Assembly: GCF_964340395.1 (NCBI RefSeq)
Contig: NC_135550.1
Location: forward strand, 30,460,676 to 30,524,675
Direction: 5' to 3'
Origin: Glandiceps talaboti
Taxonomy: Eukaryota; Hemichordata; Enteropneusta; Spengelidae
DNA: 64,000 nt
Position 1 is the stretch's first letter, and every line of letters begins with the position of its first letter. A model generated the notes under the pieces. That model saw nothing but the letters and a program-made list of their open reading frames with translations. It was not told where the DNA came from and did not search any database. Positions 35,782-50,700 of the stretch are shown in pieces. The position numbers and the translations under genes are program-made.

Positions 35782-38700
35782 TTTCAAACCATGTTCAGAT
35801 ATTTGTTTACCTTTTTTGGTATCATAGGTCGTGTGTTAGGTCTAGGTACGGTAGTTGTCTCAGGTACCAGCATAGGTTCATTAATCCTGACATCTCCGTC
35901 AATTTCAACTCTTGGGTCATTAGACAAGCCAAGATCTAACACTTTAATACCATTAAAATTTACACCTTGTAGCGTTCCTACAAAACTTCTGTCAAGTTCT
36001 CGTTTGCTTCTACCACCAGTATTCCCTCTTGCTCCAAGTTTGACAAAGGTTTGAGCATTGCAGATCCTTAGTTGGTCACCTACAAAGACAATAACATGAT
36101 TCATCAAGTTGCATTGTTTACATTTTGTAGTGGTACAACGTCTAAGAAGATGACAGTGTCGGTCATCTCTGTCCATCTTTTGTTCTGAGGTAGAATTCTA
36201 AAGGTTTTGCCCAAACATATGATTCAAAAAGTTGTATTATAAACATTGCATATGATATTTTGAATCATGTGTACTAAAATTTGACACACCAAATGCGGTG
36301 TTACAATTAAATTTCTGGTTGTTTCAATTTTTCGAACAAGGGCATTGTATTTTATTTCAATTCCAGTGATCAAAGTGAGTTAAGTGAAAGGACTGAAAAG
36401 TTCATTAATTTCTGATTTTGATTGGTAAATGGAGAAAACAGATTTCAATTGGTGGTTTACTGAGGTATGAACTGGTGCACAGATCAAAGTACAATTTTTA
36501 TCGTGATACATATTAATATCCTCTGAATATTAATTCATACCACAGTCGTAACTAATTACCATGATTTCACATCTATTGTAAGCATTTCTTGTCTGTTTGT
36601 TAGAACTGTGAATAAAAGATAAAAGAATGAAGTCTTACTTGTAACAGTTTTTTTAATGACTGGATTACCATCTATTTGTAGAGTAGAATTGCCACCATTA
36701 CGATAGAACCTTACAACATGATATTTTCCATCGTTGACTTTCATGGTTATATCCCCAATGGGATGGTTATCTCCTCCCAGATTGTAAACCACAAAAAGAG
36801 TTCCAGATCCATCCTGTTTTATGGAATTAGAATGTGTTGGTATTACACAAATTCTACATTTTCATTTAATATTTCATACAAAACATGAATAGTGGTATAT
36901 ATTGTTAATAAGCATTAGTGAACTAAACTATTTCCAACTCTGCCTGCAATACATATTTTCATCTCTCATATGGATGTAGTAGTTTACTTTTTCTTTTACA
37001 TCTGACATTCATAATATTTTTTCTTTAATTCCAGACCCTATATTCAATTCTCAGTGTTTTTGCAAATGGTGGTATTAAAAAGTAGGGTAAAATCTACCGA
37101 GGTTCCCACGACATTTGACTGGGAAATATATTCTATGGGAAATACTATTTTTTTTGCCCTTTCCTCCTTTCCATTACCGAGTTCAAAAACACTGGTTTTG
37201 TACAATTCATGTAACCTATTTGCTGGAGTAGAGCATTTACAAAACTTACATCTGCTATATATACATAATCTATGAAATATTTCAATCTTTTAAGAACATT
37301 GTATCTTTGACATGGTCACAAGTACTTCAAGAGCACAGATTGTTCAATAATCTTACAATTTCAAATAAAATGCAACTATATTTTCCAGCTGAATTACACT
37401 TACAATTTCAAGTTCAATGAAATCTTTCGAGGCATCACTATCAATCCTGGCTAAGACAGCATTGGCTGATTTAGTACGGAAACCAAGGGCAAGCATATCT
37501 GCTTCAGGTCCTGGTCTTTCACCCTCAGGATAGGTAAAGGTGACTATTCCACCATCTTTACCAAATGTAGCCCTGGTACCTCCTGAAAAATAAAATGGAA
37601 ACACGACTCATTAGAAAGACCACATCCACTCTACTGCTGTCAATACATACTTTTCATCAAACTTTCTACAGTACAAAGTTTACTAAGCTATTTGGTTTTA
37701 TAGTTTACATTATATTCAGTTTAAAGAAAAGATTTTGTTGTCATTCATTCACATCTTCACAAAAACCTATTTTTGGGTATAAAATTGACTATTTTCAATA
37801 TAAATACTACTGAACTTGGCAGCTGCATTGGTTTTTAGTACAGTTCATACATCTATCAAACTAGTTCGATTTATTACACTTGGTTGTAACTACAATGGAA
37901 CCAGTATTTGAAGTTGTAATGATATACAGTACATACATTTGTAAAATATCCTTTTTTTCAGTGAAGTGAATGACTTATACTTACTAATTTCACACTGTTC
38001 ACCAGTATAAGTTGTCATATCGCAATCACAAGTAAAGTCATTCCACATTTGGTAACATTCACCTCTGTTTTGACATGAATCTGGAGCACAAGGTTTGCTT
38101 GGAGCTGTAGTAAACAGAAAATATAAACATACACAAGTTAGTACTAAAAAACCAGGTTTGAGCCATCATAGACAGAAGAAACACTGGCCATATATTTTGT
38201 AATGATTTGCTGATGTGAAGAAAACAGTGAGGAGAGTATGAATCTGGGCTGGCTGTACTAGCTGCAACTGGAATGTTTTTTGTTTTTTTTGAAAATGTTC
38301 TGCAAGGTACAATAACTTACTTATAATATCATACACCATGAACAGAATTGTATCACCTGTGGGTAAACATATTATTTGTAGCTGTATACATGATGAATCA
38401 AATGAAATTGATTTTTGGGTCTCTACCCATAATCAGCGCCCTCAACGGCCATCACAATTTCAACCTGTTTCTGTATTGCTCATGGATGATATCAACCACT
38501 GATTGACATATACAATGTCTAATTATTGGTATTTTAACAATCTCCAGTAAATGTATTGTGTTGATGATACTCCAGTTACAATTTGTACAGTTGTAAAGAT
38601 TCAAAACCAAGTTTTCACTCAAGAAATAAACTTGTCACTACACTACCTACAGATAATATTGGTCACTAATTAACAATGTCTTTTTACAAGTAATTGACCA

Positions 38701-41700
38701 ATTTTTAGTGACAATATCTTTGGTATTTGAAAAAACAAATTTCCCATTGCAATTAGTACAGTTGGTTATACTGAATGTCTCTGAAAAATGAGCATTTACC
38801 TTCACATCCACGACCTAGGACTTTTTTCACATCCTCATTTAAAGCATCCTCTATCAAATCTGGTACTTTTCCATTCAAATCAAGAGATGCAAGACACCCT
38901 AGATAGCCAGATCTTGACAGCACTTTCTCTGGCAGGCTGTCCCACAAATGTGCCTCCATTCCACCAACTCTCATGTTTTCAGTCAGGTCTATATGACGAG
39001 AGCTACTTGCTGACTGGGCCAATGTGGTCGCATCATCCACTTTCAGCACTTGGTTATCGCGGTTATCCCGTGTGATGGTTACCTCATGCCATTGGTTATT
39101 ATTCATCCTTGTCACGGTGTTGGCACGCATGTCATTTGTTTTATCTCCAGTGTTAAAGACATACTGAATATATCCATCAACCAATTCCACAGCTAAGAAA
39201 TCTTTGCCATCACCTTCATTGAAAAGAATCAATCCGTTCGGCTCAACCGTTCTGAACTGGAAGAATATGTTCAATACAGGGTATGTGTCTGGTGGAGATA
39301 GCATAACAAAGTCTTCGGCTGACTTGAACGTTACTGGATCACTTATAATCTGGTCATCCTTGTTATCAAATGTGGCAGTGACTACAATGTTTATGGTTGT
39401 ACCTTTCTTGGCCATCTCAAAGAACTTATTATCATTTAAGATAAACTGTTCCATGTGTCCCAGAAAGTTTGAAGGTGCATTGACAAGATCTTCTCTTGAC
39501 TTATCAGAGAGAGCACCTATTTCAATAGCACTGAATTCTAAAATTCTGTTGTTGCCTGCAATATCCACTGTAAGATAAAAATCAGAAGTTTTTAATTAAA
39601 ACAAACCATGTAATTAACATTAAAAGAGTGAGAGGGAGAGAGCTGTTTATAGATGCATATACATATGTAAAATCTTTGTTGATCAAATTTGTTGTGGGAA
39701 GAAAATTTTTTTTGAAGATAATGCAGGAACGGGGAAAGTCATGGTCTGTTTAAAAACATACGATACCACAATGACAGAACACCAAAACAAAAACTTGGCA
39801 TGTGCATTATCATTATTGATATAATTTTGGGTTGATTTCATGCATTTTGAGCTTTGGAATGATATCAGATATCAGTTCTTTTTACTTTTTCTACGGGTGG
39901 TGGTGGTGGTTAGGGGGCAGTAATGGCTGGCTTATTTTAACAGACAACTTTATCTCTTGAAAAGATGGCAGACACAGTATATGACAATAATAAACTAGCA
40001 CCAATGCAGCACCCATAGTAACTACATTACAATAATGACAGAACACTGAAACACAAAGCTTGCAAGAAGGGTTGCTGTCAAATGCAGTCGACACGATCCA
40101 AGTTGTAGCAAGCACACATAAAATCCCACAAAAAAAAAATACACAGCGCTGTGAGAGAATAAATAAAATTGTTAAAAATTGTGTAGCGTGCTGTTGTACA
40201 ATTTGAAACGTGTCTATGCAAAAGTAATGCTGGGCTTTAATTTGTCCAACTTTTGTACTTTGAAAGGCTTAGCGAGTACATTTCAGCAGAAAAGACCAGA
40301 ATTGTAATTTTCAAAATCAAAATGAAATGTGAAGGTTAAGTTCAAAAGTCTGTCTGAATAGTAACCATACATATAACAATGTGTGTAGACATTTGAATGG
40401 TATCTCAGTGTAAAACTTCCAAATTTATTAAACAATTTACCATTTGACCTTGGAGATGGAGGTCAAAGTCAAAGGTCAAGGTATAACAGGAAAGCTTACC
40501 TTTGATAATATGAGTGTAGACTCTTAAATAGAGTCTTTGTGTATTCAACCCAAGTTTTTTGAAAAAAGACAAATTTTGGCTATTTCACCTTGAAAATGTC
40601 CGAGAAAGTCTAAGGTCAAGATCAGTCACAAAACAAAGTGACTTGTATATGTATTACATAGTATGTTACCTTTGTGCCAGGTTTGGTTGAAATCAGCTGG
40701 TGCATGCCAAAAATATCAGACTACATTACGCACACAGGTGGGTGGAACCCAATATAATGGCCCCCTTCAAGTGGCACTCGTTCGAGGCTAATTAATCATA
40801 TCACATTGTTATGGGCTAAAACCTTGGTCTTCATCATGCAATCTAATTGGTTATTGTAATCAAATGCACTGGACCAGTCAGAAATTTCAAGCAGCCATCA
40901 AAGGACTTTCACATACAAAATGTCAATGATTACAAATTGGGGTTTCATTTATGTTTTTTTTATCTATTCCTTCCACATGAATACAAATAAAAACAATTCC
41001 ATAGTCTTTTCTGCTCTGACAATTCTCAAAAAGCAATTGCTTGTTATTAGTAAAAGATACATCTTGAAGAAGTTGTCACTGCTATAATGTATAAACTGTC
41101 ACTTCATTATTTGTTGTAATTTGTAATTACAATATTGTGTAAATGAGGACATATATTCCACTCTACATCAGTTGTGTTTTACGGCAAGCAAATATGGGCG
41201 ACATTGGTTATGTGCTGGTGTTATGTTTATATTGAATGGAATACTTTTTCAATATGCATTACATCAGATTGAAATATCCATAAAATCTGAATGAATGAAC
41301 TATGTGGTAAAAATACCAGTTTTACCATATTCCCCTTTCTGTTTATACTGGGGTTCCCCAACCTTAGCAAACACACTGGTTGGCATACTTGTTAATGCTT
41401 GCATATGATTGACACACAACAACTTGCACAGTGGAACATATATTTTGATCACAGGATATTCTAAACCTTGTACTCAATTTGACTGAAACTGATTTCATAT
41501 TAATATACTTATAGCAGTGACATTCAAGCATTGCAGGCTGATGTAACAATACGCAAGCCTTCTTGCAGCTATAACTTAAACAATGTGTTGAATGGTGCTG
41601 TAACAAACACCATCACCCAGCTGCTGAAAGAGGCAAAGAAAGGAAACAAAGACTGAAAGAATGAAGAAAAGAAATGAAAGTTCTTGGTGGATGATGTAGA

Positions 41701-44700
41701 CATTTCCTGCAATATACCACTAATACTACAGCGCAAGCTTGAAGGGTGGTTAAAATAGATTTTTGGCATTGCTCTAGAACAGTGGCAAAATACAAACGTG
41801 ACTAAGACCTACCTCCAGCGGGTACACTAGAACCTTTAGGATTGCCAAGGAGAGTTTTTGAGAGAAAAGTTTTGAGAACAAAAATTTGGTATTTTATTCA
41901 CGGGACAAATACATTTGACAGGACATATACACGCATAAGTTCGTAGTACACAAAAACAGTGAACGCTACATATATAATATATATAACAAGAGAGGAAACA
42001 AACAAACAGACAAAGAGCTTGAAATTATGGTAGTTGGACTTCATCATGCACTACAAGTAATAGTAAGAAAACAATAAGAATTGGAGAAAAATTATACACA
42101 AGTGAATTCTTGAAATGAAGTGATGATCTTTTTTACACTATGTGTTATAATATACTATACTTGTTCACACAAATTACTGTCTACCAAGAACAACCATAAG
42201 AAAAGTCATCATGGTGTGTCCTTTTAAGCTAAAATGCACAATTTTTTCCCAGGTAGTTCTCAATCACATGATGATTAAGTCTAATGAGCTAAAATGAAAA
42301 TATTCAACATTTTCTAGTAAATTAAGTTGACTTCCGAAAGATATGTTTTTCCCATTACACAAGGACCATCAATTGTCTATGCCTTGATGTACAAGGTTTT
42401 CGTATCACTTGTGTGTCCTTTTGCTGAAAACAACTAACAATATTGCAGAATAAACATGTTTGCTATGCTTAGCTATGTAGTAACTAGTGTTGTATCTGCA
42501 TTTAATACATACAGTATATGGATCTACATTTATGACTATGCACACGACTACTTGATATTTGTTGGTAAGTCTGTACAATTCTACTAATGAGGATGAGAAG
42601 TCAGTGTCTCAGTGGTACACTATTATGAGTCTATGTATGTGATGATGATGTTTGGAAATTTGGAAATGTGTTTCAAATATAATATGGATTTCATGATAAT
42701 TTAAGAAGGTACCGAGAGAGAGGTGATATGTGTATTATCAACTTATAGAAAAATTAAGACTTTTTACGGATATCAAACATGTAACAATATACTCTGTAGA
42801 AAGAACAATCATCAAGAAACGAAAACACAGAAAAGTGATACAATTACTGAAGATATAAACAAACATGTTTGGGTATTGTGATTGAAGTAAGAGTTTTCAT
42901 ACATACCTCTGATTGGTTCCTCGTCATCAACTGCTAAACTGACGTCTTGTAGTTTGCGAACAACATTGACAGTATGCCACTCCATATCATTCAAACCTTC
43001 TCCTGCAAACAGTTCAGTGACACCATCACCTAGGTTTACCTGAAGTTTGACTTTGCCAGAATCTAACTCCAACATCAGAGTGTCGTAGCCACTTTTAAAT
43101 GTGGTAGCCATCAGGAGGCCGTAAGCCCGCTGGGTTTTGAAACGCAGTGAGATCTCCTCAGCCTCTGTCCTTGATTCATTTTGCATTAAAACTCTCAAGT
43201 ATTGAGTACCATCAAAACTAACTGTAGTAGCATCTGAAATAAAGAAAACAAGGAAGCTATAAGTCTGTGTTTGGTTTTGGATTTAAATGATGAACAATTA
43301 GAATTTCAGACACATTTGCAGAACAATTTGAACAATACAAAGACAACCAACATCAGATATGTATAGCGTAGTTCCAAGCGTGAAGAGCAAAGCATACAGT
43401 GCAGTTTCTTGCTTGCCAGTGTCATTTATGAGTTTACATAAGAGTATTCAAAACAGCACAATAACTCACAGAGTGCAAGTTGTGAAAACAGTCAATCTGT
43501 TTTTAGTATGAAAGGTAAAAGGTACAAGATCAAACAAGGTTGTGACACATTTGAAATTAGCGCCCTCTAGTGGTGAAATCAACTTATTAGAGAGACAACT
43601 GAGGGCGCTGTTAATGATTTGATAGTATGCAGGAAATGCTTCTTATACTGATGGTGGTTTCCCACTTTACACATTTTACTCATTTCTCACTGTGAGTAGT
43701 TCTGTATAAAGACAACAAGATTTACTGAATGAAACCACCATGAAGACATCAGAAAAATCTATGACATGTATGTATAAAACATTTTGTTTCAGTCACAAGA
43801 TATGTTACTGGAATTCACCAAGCCATTACTGTCAATGAAGTGTGACTGGCAGGCTAAGCATAATATGCATGACCAGATTTCCACTGTAAATTGACTTCTA
43901 CAGTTGCCACAGTTGCACAGGAGCGAGTGCCAAACTGTCTGATAGCCTACAGTTATTTTAATTGTTCTCTTTTGTTTCTTGTGAAATGGGGCAAGCACCA
44001 CTTTATTTTTAGACAACATGTCTTAGGTGGTTACAAAACAAGAAAGACCCACGTAAACAAGTTTGAAAAGTTGGCTCAACGTTAACAGAGTTCGAATTGT
44101 AGTGGAAATACCAGAAATACCAAACTGACGTACTCTGGTCTTCATGATTTATTTCAGTTTATGCCACCTCTCTTCCATTTCAGTGACCTTGTCCTGACCT
44201 GTTAGTACTGGCATACAACATTAATATATACTGTAAAAAGACAAGTATATCAAACAAAGCATATTGTGCCTTCTTTGGGGAATATGCGTATTGAGAGGTC
44301 AGAGTTAGGCATAGGGGACTTGAGTTGGGGTATGTGTGTTTATTTTCTACAATTATACTGCACAGGTCGATCCTTACTCACATTACCAAGTGATACAATG
44401 TTTAGATGGAATTGACATTTGAGAGGAAAGGATTTTATGGTAATTCCAGAATTGTATATACAATGAAGAACATGAAATATGCCTCCAAGGGTGAAAGGTC
44501 CTGTTTAGGTTTCTGTGGTAGCAGCACATACAGCAGTGTTTTTGTGAGGGGTTTGGGAGCCCCAATAACGATGGAGATATCGTAAAACTGTCATAGATTT
44601 CTGTATCTTGTACTGTGATTTGATGAGGACTCTCTGTATTAAAGTACTTTGGGAACTTAGGTAAATTTTAGGCTGTACTCAATTAGCAAAGGTTTACAGA

Positions 44701-47700
44701 CATGAGGTGTTTCACACTTTAGACAAATGATGCTGCACAGACCAGTTATGGCATTTCAAAGATATGGTCTATGACTACAACCAAAACAGAAGAATTGTGC
44801 CTAAAAGCATCATGGGAAATATCACAAGCTTCTTGTGAAATAATTCATCACTGACTAATTACCTGGCTTCTATAAATGCAAATAAAAGACTATCCTAGGG
44901 GAAATTCTCTTTATTGTGGTTGTAATTGCTGAATGTATCTCGCCAGTTTTGAATCTATGGCTAATAAAGTTTGTATTCTTCAGTACGTAATCTATCAATT
45001 CCCTTGACTTTCATGTTGTGACCTTTGAACTCAAAACCAACCATGTTCCAATTGCCAACATAAAATGAATAATCTGATAATATTAATAGTCCTTTATTAG
45101 CTAAAACTACTCACTATTGATAAAGCAATTAGTCCCCTGATCCGTTTATCACCTAAATTATAGATGTTTCTTTCCATTCAGTATTGTTGTCTTGGGGTGA
45201 TTACCATTAGCATCAAATTTGGACCCTTACAACACTCAAATAATTGCTGGTACTTCTATTTATGATTATCAGCAATAATTATTGCCCTAGTTACTCCATG
45301 GTTATTATTCTACAATGAATATATATAAATAGGCTACAAATGGGATGAACCAACTAAATATATGAATTGTCCAAGATTCTGTTTGCTGTGTTGACAACTT
45401 ATTGACCCTTCCGTTATTTACTTTTCTGAGTCACATAGAACTCCACAATATTTCCTAGTCTGAAATAGAACTCCACAAATATTTCCTAGTCTGAAATAGA
45501 ACTCCACAATATTTCCTACTCTGTGAAATAGAACTCCACAATATTTCCTACTCTGTGAAATAGAACTCCATAAATATTTCCTAGTCTGTGAAATAGAACT
45601 CCACCTAGTCTGCAATATATGAGTGATGCTAATCTGTATCGGGATGGGACATTACCATTTCCTCATCAATAATGTTGACGTCCATGTCCTTGTAAAATCT
45701 TGTTAATCTTGAAAATTCTAAAATGAATTAATGTATGCAGGTATTTTTGAAAGATTTTATGACTATATATTGCTGGCTATAGGAGACCCTTCACTGTGTT
45801 ACACTCTCAGCTCTTCCTGGTTACAAAGTATCTTGTGTGTATTGTTCACTATACAAGCCCCTTCACTGTGTTACACGCTCAGCTCTTCCTGGCTTAGTAT
45901 CTTGTACTGAAGACCCTCCACTGAAGTGACTGAAGAATTACTATGACAACATAAGATTGATTTAGAATGCAACTATCTAGTAGTGATCACACTTTAACAT
46001 ACATGAATGGAGTCCTACAGTAGTGCACACCAAGTATTGTTTTATTCAAGTTGCTGTACACAATTCAGTGTATGCTTTATTTCAAGACTTTATCTCTAGT
46101 GTCATTTCTTTTGAATAATAACGTCCTATGTGTACTTATCTTCTATTTCTTATGTCTATCTCAAGTTTATGCTTCATTTCACTCTCCAGTTCCTTTTCTT
46201 TTCATCCCATGTGTAATATGTATTGAAAAATTTTATGTAATATCATCATGAAACTATACATTTTAACCAAAACATTTAGGGAAATGTACAAGGATAAAAT
46301 GCAAAGTTTGCTATGTTGACTTCATGTACTACCACTGAAACTGTATATCATGCTGTCCATGGAGAACAATCTTTAACCTTATTGCTGTTACCATCAAGAT
46401 TTTTTTGTCCAAAAATTTATTTCAGTAAAATATTTTTGAGGACTGTTAATGCTAATTTTCTTTTCACATGGTGTTTACATTAAATATTGATGACATACAG
46501 CAGTTAGATAATTCAAATAGTTTCTGGTAATAAAGAGAAACTTTAATGATGTTAGCATACAGACTATAGGATGCAGCCAAACCAGCAGTAAACTGTCATT
46601 AGTTCATCTACCTTGTTTAGATATGAAAATGTCGGCTAAGGGCAAAGAGGGAAAATTAAATTTTTTTCCCCACCTAATTCACACCAACAGCTGATCACAG
46701 ATGTTGAAATTGGTCTGAGAGTCAGCCAAAATATTATTGATTAGCTGGGATTTGGATCAGTAAATTTAATTACTAGATGGCTTAACTCATCACCCAGCTT
46801 TTCACAAATTAAGGTTTCCTGCGCCATCACATCAGATTCTCATTGCATCACTCCCATACGTAGGAGCTGCATTCATCTTGGTTATAGTACACTGTGTTTG
46901 GAAGTCTTACAGGAAACAGCATTAATAGAGGTACACTTTAATAGGATATTACAAACCAAATTGTTGTATGCATTACTCAGTGTTATTGTTATGGGTGGTA
47001 AGTAGGTAAAATCTTACTGAATTCCCAAGGTGCTTTTAATACTTGGATTCCTTTACAAAATTATGGTACAAAGTATAGAAATCTACACAAATTTTTACCA
47101 AATTTCTCTCTTCTGATTAATTATCAGGGTTCGCAAACCTTAGCAAACACACTCATCAACATCGTAACTGTGCATTTATCACCCCTACATACAAACAAAA
47201 TGGACTGACCTCCTATTAAAGACTTGTCAGAATAAACCATTTTCAGGAAGACATGAGGGATTCTATCATTTAATGTTATCATCAATCATCCTTGTGTTCA
47301 AACAAAAACAACCAGTGGCAGTACTCTGTTGATACACGTCAAACAGAGAAGTGTCCTCTACATTACAGTCCTCGAGAGTTGAAATTTTAGTGGAATTGAA
47401 ATTTCCCTTTTAATTCCAAACTGATCACCCCTTTATAAAATGAAAGTGACCAACACTTCACAGAATTTACATGGATCAAACAATGATGCTGAAAACAAGG
47501 GTGTTGGACTCGGAGTTACAAGGATTGATTACATTTTGCTGTAATCATTAATGAAATAATAGCAAGAAGTGTATTGATGACCTTTACTAAAATGAGCTTT
47601 AATATATGGCAAACATCCATTGCTGATGATAAATTTGATTTACATCCACACAATTCTCATGAGATTTGTAATTAACTTTTGAAATGTGTGTTTGATAGCC

Positions 47701-50700
47701 AGCCTTGGGTAATCTATGGAACTATTAATTAGATCACAACAATAACAAAGTCACTCAAGGCAACTCATAAACAGGCACTACTTAAGTTTTTTTTTTTTTA
47801 CATTTCAATGAGGTACTCCAATCCTCAAGACAGAAATCAGCTGTTGTCCGCTAAAACAACTGAGGGAGAATCAGAAACAGGCAGTAAGATAGACTTTGTC
47901 ACACCTCTATAACCATCTACAAGAAAATTTCAATGAGGCCCTCCGAACGTCAAGACAGATATCAGCTGTTGTCCAACCACTAATCGTTCCTGTCTCTAGC
48001 TTTACTAAGTAAATATTGCAAATAGAATAATATGACATTATTGATCGATTCTACTATTACGATAATATGACAGCCTGAGCAGTCAGTATGAAGTCTCTGG
48101 GCTATAAAGTAGTCTCAGTTTAGTAATTTGAAAATGATGCATAGGTTTTGCATCTTTATGGCCTGTGTAGAGCTGTGATAAGGAACTAAAGACTACTATA
48201 CAACTCAATGTGAATTCATTTTCTAACCATTTCAAGTCATAACTTGATTTCCATATTTTGCTGCAAGCCAAACTACGCTTACCTGCAGTTTTAGTTTCAT
48301 TTATTTAGGGGGAAACTCTATCATTTCAATACTTCAATATGGTTACTCCTCCATTTAAATCTTGTATGGTATGGCATATTGATAGGAGAAATGGAGATGA
48401 CTTCATGGGATAGTCTTTGGTAGTCTAGTCACTATATACACAGTCATTTTTGTTTCTTGTGATCACTCTCTCTCTTCACATGTAGTCAAATGGACAAATT
48501 CTATCGAAAATCTACTTAAATCCCCTGCTGAGGACAGCACATGTCAGTAGTAATCCACCACAAACTGACACAGGCGGTTGTAATTGGTTTCTTCATTCAG
48601 TTTACTACAAACTCAACCTCCAGTTTGAAGTAAGTCATGTGAGGATGCGATTACGTCATCATGTTATATCAATGTTCCAATAACATAAACTAACGCTGGT
48701 GGTAAGAGTGGAATGCCATACTAAAGAAAGCTATTTGACTATACGGTGGAGGTGAAAGTAGTGCATATTGGGACTAGACTAAGTCTTTAGAGTTAGCTGA
48801 TGATAACATCAACGATATGAAATATATGATCAATTGGTTAAAAACTGAATATATCCCTTTTTAATGATTTATTTAGAGACTGACCACTCCTACACTACTA
48901 TGTTACGTAGCATCATACTACCGATACAGCTCTATACAGACCTAACAAAGACGATAGTTATGTTGGGTACCATTGACACCGTACATAAGAGAGACTGTGA
49001 GTATAGTGGGTTTGGTTTCATAACATCATTTCTACAGACATTAACACTGCACTGCATACTGCAGTGATATTTAATTCTGCAGACCTATGCTCAAGTAATG
49101 CCAAAATAACAGTTGCAATATTGTGTAACACCATCATACACACTAGAGTGATATGTTTGTAGCCCTCAGCAAAATGACACATAGACAATGTATAATATTG
49201 ATATGAAACAGATAGCCGACAATATTAGTATGGGTTTGGTTAGAAATAAAATTCCAATTCCACAGACAACATTAATTTTCCATTTTCCTCTTACATATCC
49301 AGTGAAAACCATCACGTATCACATTACTGAGTGATAACTTTGCAGACGTAAACCAAAAAATAAATATTGTATAATATTGTCATCAAATACAGTCGACATT
49401 TAAAAAAATTTCTGTTCTACAGACATTAATTTACCGCTCACATAACAAGTGAAAAACCATCATTGGTAACATGATATTTCTGCAGCTCTAACTAAAACGA
49501 CAGCTGTAAATAATACTGAAAGCATCACTCCTCACATTGCAGTGACATTTATGCAGCCTAAACTAAAACGATGGCTGTAATATTGACAGAAAAGCTAACT
49601 GACAGACTAAGTATGGGTTTGGTTATCAATGATCTGTTGTATGTCTATGATATTGATTAATTCCATCACTTTTACCTAATTACTAACCACAATACCTGTC
49701 AAGACATCCTACATACTATTTAAGTCAATTAGCTAAATTGATTTATGGATATCTTCTTTCCTTGATCCGCCAAAATATCAGCTGTGTCTAGTGAAAATAT
49801 ATAACTCAGTTTTTGATCACATACCTTTTGTATTGTGACTGTTGATGAATATCCATATTATGGGTAAAGTGAACTGAATGTGACATTTCCATTAATATGG
49901 TTTGCTAATAAATAATATAGATATCCTGATATCATTTCCCTTTTAATTTGAAATATGTATCTTTGTATTACAGATGTATGATGCATTCTAATTTTATATG
50001 AAATTGAACACGTTTTCACCGAGGATGTTTAAAAATACACACATCTTTGCAACTTGAGCCATGTACATGTTATATCTATCCAAGTTATGAGATGTTTGCC
50101 CCTAGTTTTCATTCAGATTTGATTACTTCACATGTTAGTTATATTATGTAGTACATATTTGCCTGTCCAAGTTTATAAATATAATATGGACCCCAAAGGC
50201 ATTATTTTCATTATGCTACACACATGTATAACCTCCTCCCTTCTTTTGCTTGCAGACACTTTTTGCTGAATTATCCATTTGCTGATGAAAAATGTTTCAG
50301 GTTGAAATACTATTCCTAGTTTACTTTCACTGTCTCTCATTTTTGTGGCTTGCAGCAAATTGTTGCTTTATTGTCAATTTTTTGATGAAATGTGCTTAAG
50401 GTTCATAAACTAATTCTGAGTATGGTGCAAAATTGATGAAACCTTTCGGCACGCTTTCAGTCAACTTCACATCAATGGATTCACATGATATTATATATGT
50501 CAACATTGAAGGCCAGTTACAGTGGGGTTTGCTATTATTTGTTTTATGTCTATTTGAAAACCCAGTAATTATGCAGGGAAATGTGGGTCATTCCTATTGT
50601 ATGCAAATTGCTTGTGGATACCATAGAAAATGAAAGGACAGGTCTGAACAAACCATTAATCAATTGTTAATAACATGTACACAAAACACTAACCCTTTAT

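Noticed and set aside
36080-36176. Upstream open extension of neurexin exon 11 as an SS4-type insert
   Set aside because: No acceptor site at its upstream end and no resemblance to known SS4 inserts; it is most likely intron that happens to be open.
37583-37984. Beta-neurexin first exon or promoter before LNS6
   Set aside because: The intron is only about 400 bp, and no signal-peptide-like frame or promoter motif is visible.
38788-39578. Plus-strand frames over LNS5
   Set aside because: Antisense of the LNS5 exon, which has clear domain homology on the minus strand.
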